Shown here piece by piece: positions 5,471 to 13,569 of a stretch of 14,803 nt of DNA (positions within the stretch are counted from its first letter, which is position 1; each line of letters starts with the position of its first letter). Both the position numbers and the translations under genes were made by a program. Location of the stretch: positions 1 through 14,803 of the forward strand of contig JBBQTU010000095.1 in the NCBI GenBank assembly GCA_038213005.1, in the 5' to 3' direction. The DNA is from JBBQTU01 sp038213005. Its GTDB lineage: Bacteria; Planctomycetota; Phycisphaerae; Tepidisphaerales; Tepidisphaeraceae. The notes under the pieces are model-generated. The model saw nothing but the letters and a program-made list of their open reading frames with translations, ran no database searches and was not told the origin of the DNA.

Positions 5471-5592
5471 GATCGGCGCATCAATAACCGTCCGGTTCAA
5501 AAGGCCAACCCCCTCCCAGCCTCCCCCACGGGGGAGGAGTAAGAAAAGATCATCGCGACATTCCTGCCAGTTATTGATGCGCCGATCCTAAG
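5466..5592. mobile_element. 117-bp MITE-like element with perfect 18-bp TIRs and 5-bp duplication
   Basis: GATCGGCGCATCAATAAC (5471-5488) is perfectly reversed and complemented at 5570-5587. The pentamer CTAAG stands immediately outside both ends (5466-5470 and 5588-5592), as a target-site duplication would. The 81-bp interior carries a GC-rich palindrome (5507-5540) and no gene. It abuts the end of the 176-bp repeat. The lack of decay in the TIRs suggests recent arrival; the mobilising enzyme is not in the window. Confidence 0.65.
5507..5540. repeat. GC-rich palindromic repeat, copy 2 of 3
   Basis: This is the CCCTCCC tract plus the CCTCCCCC-ACG-GGGGAGG hairpin, as at 271-304 with minor changes. 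It lies inside the TIR element 5471-5587, so it may have travelled with that element. Confidence 0.55.
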
Positions 5593-5655
5593 TGGTCCAA
5601 GGCGTAAGTTCGGCGACGTATTTGCACGCGATGCGGGGCAATCGCGGAAGGCAGA

Positions 5656-5691
5656 AACCCCCTCCCTAACCCTCCCCCAAGGGGGAGGGGA
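5656..5691. repeat. GC-rich palindromic repeat, copy 3 of 3
   Basis: CCCTCCCTAACC is followed by the hairpin CCTCCCCC-AA-GGGGGAGG. It keeps the sequence of the copy at 271-304 almost throughout and lies about 95 bp before the kinase start, just upstream of its promoter candidate. Confidence 0.6.
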
Positions 5692-5730
5692 CGGAAGGCC
5701 CGCGTGCGCCCCAATTCTGTGGTAATTTGG

Positions 5731-5762
5731 TTCGTGCAGGAGAGGTGATCTGCAAGTATACT
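5731..5762 (+). promoter_or_regulatory. Candidate promoter of the hybrid kinase operon
   Basis: TATACT (5757-5762) matches a -10 at 5 of 6 positions. TTCGTG (5731-5736) lies 20 bp upstream, the same motif and spacing as before the CheR-like gene. There is no good -35 at standard spacing. The implied leader is about 16 nt, with no Shine-Dalgarno before the ATG. Confidence 0.4.
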
Positions 5763-5784
5763 GCCCCCGGACTGGGCACTTCCT

Positions 5785-8760
5785 ATGAAACTGAAGAACA
5801 TTAAAATCGGCACGCAACTGCGTCTGGGCCTGGGTGGCGTCATGGTGCTCGTGGTCTTCCTGGGCGTGCTGGCGTGGAAACACGGCGGCCTCATGTGGCA
5901 GCAGACCGAGGGGCTGTATGACCATCCACTGATGGTGCAGAGGGCCATCGGCGCGATCGAGGCCGACATCCTGATGATGCACCGGGAGATGAAAGACATC
6001 TGTCTGGCCGAGAACGACCCGGAGCGGCAAACCCTCATCCAGATGATTGACACTTCGGAGGCCGACGCCTACCGGCAATGCGAGATCGCGTATGGCAGCT
6101 ATCTGGGCCCACGGAGCGACGTTGACGATGTTCAGCGGGGCCTGGTGCAGTGGAAAAGCATCCGAGACGAGACCCTCCGGCTGCTGCGGGCGGGCAAGAC
6201 GGCCGAAGCCGTAAGCCGGACCCGGGCCGGCGGCCCCGGAGGCGCCCATGTGCAGCAGTTGCTGCGCCACGTCCAAGATTTGAGGGATTTTGCCGCGGGC
6301 CGGGCAGACCTGTTTTATGGGGACGCCACCAGGCTCCATGATTCTCTGGATTGGCAACTTGGCATGGTGGTGGGGCTCATTCTTCTGATGTGCGTGGGGG
6401 TGGGCTTGCTTCTGCTGAGAGGGATCAGAAGACCCCTGCGGGAACTGATCACGGTGACGGACCAATACCGGCAGGGCAAGATGGATGCCCGCTGTGGCTA
6501 TGAGTCTGCCAACGAGTTTGGGGCGCTTTCGGCGGCGTTCAACCAGATGGTCGCAACTTTGCAGACCGAAATGCATATCAAGGAGAACGTCGCTAAGCTG
6601 GCCGGCGTGCTGCTGCAGGAGGAAGAACTGCGCGCGTTCTGCCCAGCGATGCTGCAGACGCTGCTGGAACAGACCGGCTCGCAGGTCGGCGCGGTCTATC
6701 TCCTGAACCCGCAGAAAACCGCTTTCGAGCTTCACGAATCCATCGGATTGAGCGCGGACAGCCACAAGGCATTTTCCGCGACAAATCGCGAAGGGGAGTT
6801 TGGCGCGGCACTGGCCACGCTGAAGATTCAGCGGATCACAGAGATTCCGGCTGATTCGCACTTCACCTTTCACACCGTGAGCGGGGACTTCAAGCCCCGG
6901 GAGATCATCACTATCCCGGTCCCCTGCGACGGTGGAGTCACGGCGGTCATTTCCCTGGCCAGCGTGCGGAGTTATCCGGAGCCCACGCTGCGGCTGGTGG
7001 ATGAGGTCTGGAGCGTGCTCACCGCCCGGATCAACGGCGTGCTGGGCGTGCGTCAACTGCGCGATTTCTCTCGCCGGCTCGAACAGCAGAACCACGAGTT
7101 GGAAGCTCAGCAGAAGGAACTGGCGCTCCAGGCGGACGAACTGAGGCATCAGAACGCCGAACTGGAGATGCAGAAGCGCCAACTGGACGAAGCCAGCCGA
7201 CTCAAGAGCACGTTTCTCTCGAACATGAGCCACGAATTGCGTACTCCGCTGAACTCGGTCATCGCCTTGTCTGGCGTGCTCAATCGCCGGCTCGCCAAGA
7301 CGATCCCCGCCGACGAATACAGCTACCTGGAGATCATCGAGCGCAACGGCAAACACCTCCTGTCTCTGATCAACGATGTCCTGGATATCTCTCGCATTGA
7401 AGCCGGTCGTGAGGAACTCAGCCTCGCCTGTTTTACAGTCCGCACGCTGGTAGGCGAGGTGGTGGCGATGCTCGAACCTCTGGCGCAGGAAAAGCAGCTT
7501 GCCTTGCTCAACGAAGTGGGCAACGATCTGCCGCCGGTCACCAGTGATTTCGGGAAGTGCCGGCACATCCTGCAAAACCTCGTCGCCAACGCGGTGAAAT
7601 TTACAGAGGCCGGCTCGGTCAGGATTTCTGCGCAGCAGGTGGATGATGCGATTTGTATTGCCATCAGCGACACAGGCATCGGCATCGCCGCCGAGCACCT
7701 GTCGCATATCTTCGAGGAGTTCCGCCAGGCCGATGAGAGCACCTCGCGGAAATATGGAGGTACCGGGCTGGGTTTGTCCATCGCGAAGAAATATGCCGGG
7801 CTGTTGCAGGGCAGTATTACCGTGGCAAGCACGCCTGGGACGGGCTCGACCTTCACTTTCAGATTGCCGCTGCGGTCTGCGCTGCCTGCGATGGGTGGCA
7901 AGATTCCAGACTATACCGGCGTCGCAACGACGGGTGGGCCAGGCGTTGCGGTTGCCGGGCACGGTCGCACCATTCTGCTAGTGGAGGACACGGAGCCGGT
8001 TGTCATCCAGGTGACCGACATCCTTAGTTGCGAGGGCTACACGGTGCGGGTGGCGCGCAACGGGGCTGAGGCCATTGCTCAAATTGAGCAAGCCCTGCCG
8101 GACGCAGTGATCCTCGACCTCATGATGCCGGGCGTGGATGGCTTCCAGGTGCTCAAGGCGATCCGCGGCACCGAGAGAACCGGCCAACTGCCGGTGATCA
8201 TTCTCACCGCCAAGCACGTGACGCCAGAGGAATTGAGTTTCCTCAAGGGCAACCACATTCATCAGTTGATCCAGAAGGGCGACGTTGGCCGGGGCGAACT
8301 GCTGGCGGCGGTGGCGAAGATGGTGGCACCGCGGGTGGAGCCGCCCGCCCCTGCGCCCGAGCCGCGAAGGACCGCCCGAGTGCGGCGGAGCGGGAAGCCG
8401 GTGGTGCTGGTGGTAGAGGATAACCCCGACAACATGGCGACGGCGAAGGCGCTGCTTCAGGACACTTGCATCGTCATCGAAGCCACCGACGGTAAGGTGG
8501 GCGTCGAGCAGGCGCGACGGCATGTGCCCGATCTGATTCTGATGGACCTGGCACTGCCGGTCATGGATGGCTTTGCGGCTCTGGCGGCCATCCGGGAGGA
8601 TGAGTCGCTGCGCGACATTCCCGTGGTTGTGGTCACCGCCAGTGCGATGAAAGGCAACCGGGAAGAAATTCTGGCCTGTGGGTTTGACGGCTATATATCC
8701 AAGCCGATTGATGAGGCTCTACTGAGGACCGTGCTCGAGGAGAAGCTCCATGGCGGATGA
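5785..8760 (+). CDS. Membrane-bound hybrid sensor histidine kinase (4HB-HAMP-GAF-HK-REC-REC)
   Basis: The 991-residue product has TM1 (about 14-31), a helical periplasmic region (about 32-190) resembling a four-helix-bundle chemoreceptor sensor, TM2 (193-211), HAMP (212-264), a GAF-like domain (about 282-420) and a Gln/Glu-rich coiled coil (427-472). HisKA has phospho-acceptor H483 in SHELRTPLN. The ATPase domain shows N602, DTGIGIA (D629) and GGTGLGLS (658-665). Two receivers follow: REC1 (728-850, D778) and REC2 (873-991, D921, K973). REC1 has QKGD where the conserved Lys-Pro is usual, so it may switch differently. The start is the ATG at 5785, just before TM1. The next kinase gene overlaps by 11 nt, so the two are co-translated. 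Phosphate probably moves H483 to D778 or D921 and onward to a partner; the signal is unknown. Confidence 0.92.
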   Translation: MKLKNIKIGTQLRLGLGGVMVLVVFLGVLAWKHGGLMWQQTEGLYDHPLMVQRAIGAIEADILMMHREMKDICLAENDPERQTLIQMIDTSEADAYRQCEIAYGSYLGPRSDVDDVQRGLVQWKSIRDETLRLLRAGKTAEAVSRTRAGGPGGAHVQQLLRHVQDLRDFAAGRADLFYGDATRLHDSLDWQLGMVVGLILLMCVGVGLLLLRGIRRPLRELITVTDQYRQGKMDARCGYESANEFGALSAAFNQMVATLQTEMHIKENVAKLAGVLLQEEELRAFCPAMLQTLLEQTGSQVGAVYLLNPQKTAFELHESIGLSADSHKAFSATNREGEFGAALATLKIQRITEIPADSHFTFHTVSGDFKPREIITIPVPCDGGVTAVISLASVRSYPEPTLRLVDEVWSVLTARINGVLGVRQLRDFSRRLEQQNHELEAQQKELALQADELRHQNAELEMQKRQLDEASRLKSTFLSNMSHELRTPLNSVIALSGVLNRRLAKTIPADEYSYLEIIERNGKHLLSLINDVLDISRIEAGREELSLACFTVRTLVGEVVAMLEPLAQEKQLALLNEVGNDLPPVTSDFGKCRHILQNLVANAVKFTEAGSVRISAQQVDDAICIAISDTGIGIAAEHLSHIFEEFRQADESTSRKYGGTGLGLSIAKKYAGLLQGSITVASTPGTGSTFTFRLPLRSALPAMGGKIPDYTGVATTGGPGVAVAGHGRTILLVEDTEPVVIQVTDILSCEGYTVRVARNGAEAIAQIEQALPDAVILDLMMPGVDGFQVLKAIRGTERTGQLPVIILTAKHVTPEELSFLKGNHIHQLIQKGDVGRGELLAAVAKMVAPRVEPPAPAPEPRRTARVRRSGKPVVLVVEDNPDNMATAKALLQDTCIVIEATDGKVGVEQARRHVPDLILMDLALPVMDGFAALAAIREDESLRDIPVVVVTASAMKGNREEILACGFDGYISKPIDEALLRTVLEEKLHGG

Positions 8761-11700
8761 AGTTATCAAGATCCTGGCGATTGACGACCAGGCGGACAAT
8801 CTGACAACGCTCAAAGCCGTCCTGGCCGACGCATTTCCAGGCGCCAGGGTGCTTACCGCCGCCAGCGGCGCTAAGGGGCTCGAACTGGCGCTCACCGAGG
8901 ATCCGGATGTGATCCTGCTGGACATCATCATGCCGGGCATGGATGGGTTTTCGGTTTGCCGGAAGTTGAAGGAGCACGATCGTCTGCGGCTCATTCCGGT
9001 GGTCTTCCTGACCGCCCTGCAGACGGACCGCGAGAACCGCATCAAGGCGTTGGATGTGGGGGCGGAAGCCTTTCTCTCCAAGCCGATTGACGAGGTGGAA
9101 CTGACAGCGCAGGTCCGCGCGATGGCCAAGATCAAAGCGGCGAATCAGCTTCGGTGGCGAGAGAAGGAGGAGTTGGCCTCGCTGGTTGCCGAGCGCACCC
9201 GTGCACTGGAGCAGGAACTGGTCGAACGCCGCAAGGCCGAACAGGAGCTTGAAGGCGCTAACGAAAGCCTGCGGCAAAGCCAGGCGGCGATCCTTACGAT
9301 GTTTGAGGAACTGGGACGCGAGACGACCAAGCGGGAAGAGAGCGAATACTTCTTCAAGGAGGCCCAGCGAGCCGCATTCATTGGCTCCTACAAGTACGAT
9401 CTGGTCACTGGCTTCTGGGAATCTTCCGAAGTGCTTGACCAGATCTTCGGCATTGACCAGCACTATGGCAGAACGCTTCAAGGGTGGATTGACCTCGTGC
9501 ATCCCGATGACCGGGGGATGATGGAACACCACCTGAGGGAGGACGTGGTATCCAGACGCCAGCCTTTTGACAAGGAATACAGGATCGTCCGCAAGGCCGA
9601 CGGCCAGATCAGATGGGTACACGGGCTGGGCAACATTGGTTCCGACGCTGGCGGCAAGATGACCTCGCTGCTCGGAACCATTCAGGACATCACTCAGCGT
9701 AAGCAGGCCGAGAACTATCGCCAGCTTTCCACCAAAGTGCTGACGAGTTTCAGCAGCAGCGGCGAGTTCAAGGATGCGCTACAGCAGATTCTCGCTGCCG
9801 TGAAACAGGCGATGGGTTGTGACGCTGCTGGAATTCGCCTGCAAAGCGGGGACGACTTTCCGTATCTGGCTGAGGCGGGATTCTCTGCCGATTTTCTGCT
9901 GACCGAGAACACACTGGTGGCCCGCGACCGCGAGGGCGGTGTCTGCAGAGGGCCTGACGGCAAGACCTGTCTGGAATGTACCTGCGGTCTGGTTCTGTCC
10001 GGAGGAACCGATCCGGCCAATGTGCTGTTCACGCCGGGCGGAAGCTGGTGGATGAATGATTCCCTGCCGCTATTCGATCTTCCAGCCGCCGAGGATCCGC
10101 GACGTCGTCCGCGAAACCGGTGCATTCATGACGGATACCGTTCGGTGGCGCTGATCCCCATTCGCGACAAGACGAAGATTGTGGGCCTGCTGCATCTGAA
10201 TGGCCGCAAGAGAGACTGCTTCACGCTGGCGGCCATTGAGGCCCTTGAGGGCCTGGCCGGGATCATCGGCGAGGCGCTGATGCGCGACCAGGCGGAGGCG
10301 GCGCTACGGGAGAGTGAACAGCGGTTCCGGAGCCTGTATGACTCGATGAGCGAGGGGGTGGCGCTGCATGAACTGTTTTACGACCCGGCGGGCAAGGCCA
10401 TCGATTACAGGGTACTCGCGGTCAACCCGGCCTATGAGACGATCACTGGCTTGATGGCGGATCAGGTGCTGGGGCGCGAAGCCACTGTTGCCTACGGCAC
10501 AGGCGAGGCGCCCTATCTTGATCGGTATGCCAGGGTCGTCGCCAGTGGGAAGCCTGCGCAGTTCGAGACCCGATTCGATGCCTTGGGGAAGGATTTCCGT
10601 ATTTCTGCATTTTCACCTGCCAAAGACCAGTTTGCCACGGTGTTTGAAGACATCAGCGAGCGGAAGCGCGCTGAGTCGGTCCTCGCCGCCGCCAAGACGG
10701 TCGCTGAGGAAGCCAACCAATCCAAGGACCGGCTGCTGGCGACGGTGAGCCACGAGTTGCGAACGCCTCTGACGCCGCTACTCATGCGGTTGTCGATGTT
10801 GGAAGAGGACTCAGAGGTACCGGCATCATTGCGGGAATCGATGACGATGATGCGTCAGAGCGTCGAAATGGAAAGCCGTCTGATCGATGGGCTGCTGGAC
10901 CTGACCCGCATGACCCGGGGCACTCTGCACATGAAGCCGGAGGTGGTGGACGCCCACGAACTGCTGGAGCGCGCCCTGGGGATGTCGGTAGAAGACAGCG
11001 ATGCGATCGCTCCGGTGATCCGCTGCGAACTGAAAGCCTCGCAACACATGGTCCGGGTGGACCCCATGCGGCTGCAGCAGGTGTGCTGGAATGTCATCAA
11101 GAACGCCGTGCAATATACGCCGGCCGGCGGCACGCTGACCATCGAGTCGCGCAATACCGCCAATGGGATGCTGGAACTGCAGTTCATCGATACCGGAATT
11201 GGCATTGCGCCCGAGTTTCTGCCGCGAGTTTTTGATGCGTTTGAGCGGGGACCCAATATGGGCCATGTCCGCCCCAGCGGCCTGGGGCTGGGCATGGCGA
11301 TCGCCAAGTCGCTGATGGAGCATCTGGGCGGATCCATTGACGTCTCCAGCGAGGGGCCGGGGAAGGGATCGACCTTCACCGTGCGCCTTCCACTGGCTGA
11401 GGCAGCAGAAGAGAAGAGTCCAGTGGTGCCGGCCACTGTAACGCCTGATTCGGTGGCTCGGCGGCTGCGCATCCTGCTGGTGGAGGATGATGCTGCAACG
11501 CTTGAGATCATCGCCGAGGTGCTCCGGGCCATAGGCCATGACGTGAACACCGCAGCGACGGTGAAAGAGGCGATCGCGGCCGCTGAATCAGCGGCGTTTG
11601 ACCTGCTGGTGAGCGATATCGGCATGCCCGATGGCAGCGGTCTGGATGTGATGCGGTGGTTCAGCAAGTACCGGCCGATTCCGGGCATTGCGGTCAGTGG

Positions 11701-11836
11701 GTATGGCACGGAAGAGGATATGCAGCGCAGCTTGGAGGCGGGGTTCTTCACTCACATCATCAAGCCTGTCCCGGTGAGCACGCTGCGCTGGGCGATTCAG
11801 GAGGCGACGGCGCCGGTGCAGGCGACAGGTGCCTGA
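8750..11836 (+). CDS. Soluble hybrid histidine kinase (REC-PAS-GAF-PAS-HK-REC)
   Basis: The 1028-residue product has no membrane segment. An N-terminal receiver (1-125) has D58 and K111 in SKPID. A coiled coil (about 126-195) precedes a PAS_3-like domain (about 205-325, with HPDDR). A GAF domain follows (about 335-515) with a cysteine-rich insert (C399, C407, C410, C412, C458, H460), then a second PAS (about 525-640). HisKA has H668 in SHELRTPL; the ATPase domain has N785, DTGIGIA and SGLGLGMAI. A C-terminal receiver has D956 and K1005. The ATG overlaps the previous gene's end by 11 nt, and GAGGAG (8737-8742) sits 7 nt upstream, so translation is probably coupled. The N-terminal receiver is a likely target of the upstream membrane kinase. 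No HPt or DNA-binding output is present, so the final effector lies elsewhere. Confidence 0.92.
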   Translation: MADEVIKILAIDDQADNLTTLKAVLADAFPGARVLTAASGAKGLELALTEDPDVILLDIIMPGMDGFSVCRKLKEHDRLRLIPVVFLTALQTDRENRIKALDVGAEAFLSKPIDEVELTAQVRAMAKIKAANQLRWREKEELASLVAERTRALEQELVERRKAEQELEGANESLRQSQAAILTMFEELGRETTKREESEYFFKEAQRAAFIGSYKYDLVTGFWESSEVLDQIFGIDQHYGRTLQGWIDLVHPDDRGMMEHHLREDVVSRRQPFDKEYRIVRKADGQIRWVHGLGNIGSDAGGKMTSLLGTIQDITQRKQAENYRQLSTKVLTSFSSSGEFKDALQQILAAVKQAMGCDAAGIRLQSGDDFPYLAEAGFSADFLLTENTLVARDREGGVCRGPDGKTCLECTCGLVLSGGTDPANVLFTPGGSWWMNDSLPLFDLPAAEDPRRRPRNRCIHDGYRSVALIPIRDKTKIVGLLHLNGRKRDCFTLAAIEALEGLAGIIGEALMRDQAEAALRESEQRFRSLYDSMSEGVALHELFYDPAGKAIDYRVLAVNPAYETITGLMADQVLGREATVAYGTGEAPYLDRYARVVASGKPAQFETRFDALGKDFRISAFSPAKDQFATVFEDISERKRAESVLAAAKTVAEEANQSKDRLLATVSHELRTPLTPLLMRLSMLEEDSEVPASLRESMTMMRQSVEMESRLIDGLLDLTRMTRGTLHMKPEVVDAHELLERALGMSVEDSDAIAPVIRCELKASQHMVRVDPMRLQQVCWNVIKNAVQYTPAGGTLTIESRNTANGMLELQFIDTGIGIAPEFLPRVFDAFERGPNMGHVRPSGLGLGMAIAKSLMEHLGGSIDVSSEGPGKGSTFTVRLPLAEAAEEKSPVVPATVTPDSVARRLRILLVEDDAATLEIIAEVLRAIGHDVNTAATVKEAIAAAESAAFDLLVSDIGMPDGSGLDVMRWFSKYRPIPGIAVSGYGTEEDMQRSLEAGFFTHIIKPVPVSTLRWAIQEATAPVQATGA

Positions 11837-11864
11837 GGCGAGGCGGCATGGCTACTGGGCGGCA

Positions 11865-11960
11865 GGCGTGCCTGCAGTTTTAGGGCGGGGGCATGCGACC
11901 GCTTTTGCAAGGCGTCATGCCGCCGCACTCCAAAAGGTTGCCCAGGGAAACGGGCACGCC
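11865..11960. repeat. Hairpin-arm pair of the GGCGTGCC family
   Basis: The right arm (11939-11960) reads TGCCC-AGGGAAAC-GGGCACGCC in blocks and matches the arms at 202-223 and 5265-5285. A left-arm-like sequence starts at 11865 (GGCGTGCC, then a T-rich loop, then GGGC). The left one overlaps a small stem GCAGG-CGTG-CCTGC (11862-11875) followed by AGTTTTAG, 25 nt after the kinase stop, which might act as a weak terminator. GGCGGCATG (11842-11850) and its complement (11916-11924) add a wider inverted repeat. Confidence 0.4.
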
Positions 11961-11987
11961 CCGTCGCTCTTCCCGCTCCATCCCCGT

Positions 11988-12016
11988 TTGACCGCCTGCG
12001 CCCGGACCTGTAAACT
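11988..12016 (+). promoter_or_regulatory. Candidate purF promoter
   Basis: TTGACC (11988-11993) and TAAACT (12011-12016) are separated by 17 bp, the ideal sigma-70 spacing. The same two hexamers occur at the toxin-antitoxin promoter with 16 bp between them. Transcription would start near 12023, almost at the GTG of the long purF frame. That favours either a leaderless GTG start or the downstream TTG start. I see no riboswitch or PurR-like palindrome. Confidence 0.6.
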
Positions 12017-12024
12017 CTACCCCT

Positions 12025-13569
12025 GTGACGTCCGACGGCCGCGATATCACGCCGGACAGACAGCTTGGAGCCTTCCGCAGCGGCGAGTTCTCGAAACGAA
12101 GTTCTACTAACGCGGAGACGGTCTTGGCCGACACAATCGACCCATCCCTGGAAGAGTACGAGAAGAAAGAGAAGTGCGGCGTATTCGGTGTCTGGGGCAC
12201 CAAAGCCGCATCGCAGCTTTGCTATCAGGGCCTCTTTGCGCAGCAGCATCGCGGCCAGGAATCCGCGGGGATTGTCGTCGCCAATGGCCCTGACCTTGTC
12301 GGGCACCACGGTATGGGCCTGGTCAGCCAGGTTTTCACGCAGCGAATCCTCAAAGAGGATCTCGCCGGCACCGCGGGGATCGGCCATGTCCGCTACTCCA
12401 CCACCGGCGCCAGTCGCCTCGCCAACGCCCAGCCGCTGCTTCGCCGCTATCTCATGGGTGCCGTCGCCATCGCCCATAACGGCAACCTGATCAACGCCGA
12501 CATCCTCCGCAAGGAATACGAAGAGGCCGGTCACATTTTTCAGAGCACCACCGACACAGAGACCATCGTCCACCTGCTCGCCAAGCCGGCCCACATGAGC
12601 CGTCCCGACCCGCTCGCCTGCGCCCTGCGCCACCTTCAAGGCGCCTTCAGCCTGGTCGTGCTCTTCCCCGATCGCATGGAAGCCGCCCGCGACCCGTGGG
12701 GCATCCGCCCGCTGGCCCTGGGCAAGCTCGCCACCGGCCAGTGGTGCGTCGCCAGCGAAACCTGCGCCTTTGACACCATCGACGCCACCTACATCCGCGA
12801 TGTCGAGCCCGGCGAGATCGTCCGCATCGACGACCACGGCATGACCAGCCGCTACTTTGATAAGCCCGCTGACGAACAGGCACGCTGCGTGTTTGAGCAC
12901 GTGTATTTTGCCAACCCCGCCAGCAAAGTCTTCGGCATGACCGTCCATCCCGTTCGCGAAGCCATGGGCCGGCAACTCGCCATCGAAGCGCCCGTCGAGG
13001 CCGACTACGTCATGCCCATGCCCGACTCCGGCCGCTCCGCTGCCATCGGTTTCGCCCGGCAATCCGGCATCACCCTCGAAGAAGGCATCGTCCCCAACCG
13101 CTTCGTCGGCCGGACGTTCATCCTGCCCAATCAGGACGCCCGCGACCGCGCGGTGGCGATGAAGTTGAACATCATCCCGGATGTGGTTCGCGACCGGCGC
13201 ATCATCCTGGTCGAAGACTCGATCGTCCGCGGCACGACCACGCGATCCAAGATGCGCGCCATCCGCCGGGCCGGTGTGAAGGAAATCCACCTCCGCGTCT
13301 CCTGCCCGCCGATCCGCCATCCCTGCTTCTACGGCATCGACTTCCCCACCCGCAAGGAGTTGATCGCCCACGAGCGCACCGTCGAACAGATCCGCGACTT
13401 CCTCGAGGTCGATACGCTGGCCTATCTCTCGATCGATGGAATGCTGTCGTGCATGAAAGGCCCGGCATCGAACTACTGCACTGCCTGCTGGAGCGGCAAG
13501 TACAAGCTGCCTATCGAAGAGCAGGGCAGCAAGTTCGGCCTCGAACGCGACCAGATGAAGATGTTCTGA
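12025..13569 (+). CDS. purF: Amidophosphoribosyltransferase (glutamine-PRPP amidotransferase)
   Basis: This enzyme makes 5-phosphoribosylamine from PRPP and glutamine, the first step of purine synthesis. The Ntn-type glutaminase begins at C51 (CGVFGVWG), which should become the N-terminal nucleophile after propeptide removal; HVRYSTTG and HNGNLIN follow. The PRPP loop is IILVEDSIVRGTTT (393-406). Four cysteines, C288, C434 (HPCFYGID), C485 and C488 (YCTACWSGKY), match the Fe-S ligands of the Bacillus-type enzyme, so this is the propeptide-processed iron-sulfur class. With the GTG at 12025 the propeptide is 50 residues. A TTG at 12124 with GGAG at 12114-12117, 6 nt away, would give 17 residues, closer to the 11 of B. 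subtilis, and may be the true start. No other pur gene is adjacent. Confidence 0.95.
   Translation: MTSDGRDITPDRQLGAFRSGEFSKRSSTNAETVLADTIDPSLEEYEKKEKCGVFGVWGTKAASQLCYQGLFAQQHRGQESAGIVVANGPDLVGHHGMGLVSQVFTQRILKEDLAGTAGIGHVRYSTTGASRLANAQPLLRRYLMGAVAIAHNGNLINADILRKEYEEAGHIFQSTTDTETIVHLLAKPAHMSRPDPLACALRHLQGAFSLVVLFPDRMEAARDPWGIRPLALGKLATGQWCVASETCAFDTIDATYIRDVEPGEIVRIDDHGMTSRYFDKPADEQARCVFEHVYFANPASKVFGMTVHPVREAMGRQLAIEAPVEADYVMPMPDSGRSAAIGFARQSGITLEEGIVPNRFVGRTFILPNQDARDRAVAMKLNIIPDVVRDRRIILVEDSIVRGTTTRSKMRAIRRAGVKEIHLRVSCPPIRHPCFYGIDFPTRKELIAHERTVEQIRDFLEVDTLAYLSIDGMLSCMKGPASNYCTACWSGKYKLPIEEQGSKFGLERDQMKMF

Larger units (their letters stand above)
4816..5784. other. Repeat-rich non-coding spacer
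   Basis: About 970 bp without a credible gene. In order it holds a hairpin-arm pair at 4876-5063, a perfect inverted-repeat element at 5157-5285, the second 176-bp repeat copy (5295-5470), a small element with perfect TIRs (5471-5587), two GC-rich palindromes and the kinase promoter candidate. Open frames in both directions are Arg/Pro/Gly-rich and follow the repeats. A perfect 9-bp inverted repeat CGGTCCGCC (4959-4967/4986-4994) lies within the first element. Confidence 0.75.

Noticed and set aside
4804..5542. Several open frames in the spacer before the kinases
   Set aside because: They translate the repeats in both directions, are rich in Arg, Pro and Gly, and have no recognisable family or ribosome binding site.
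4816..5784. CRISPR array
   Set aside because: The repeats differ in sequence and orientation, and there are no regular spacers or cas genes.
5497..7962. Minus-strand open frame of 821 codons
   Set aside because: It lies antisense to the first kinase, whose domains are unmistakable; long antisense frames are expected at this GC content.
11862..11882. Intrinsic terminator after the kinase operon
   Set aside because: The stem is only 5 bp with a 4-nt loop and is followed by just four T residues; it overlaps a repeat arm. I mention it there but do not call it a terminator.
11797..13371. Minus-strand open frame of 524 codons
   Set aside because: It lies antisense to purF, which has all its catalytic and Fe-S residues.
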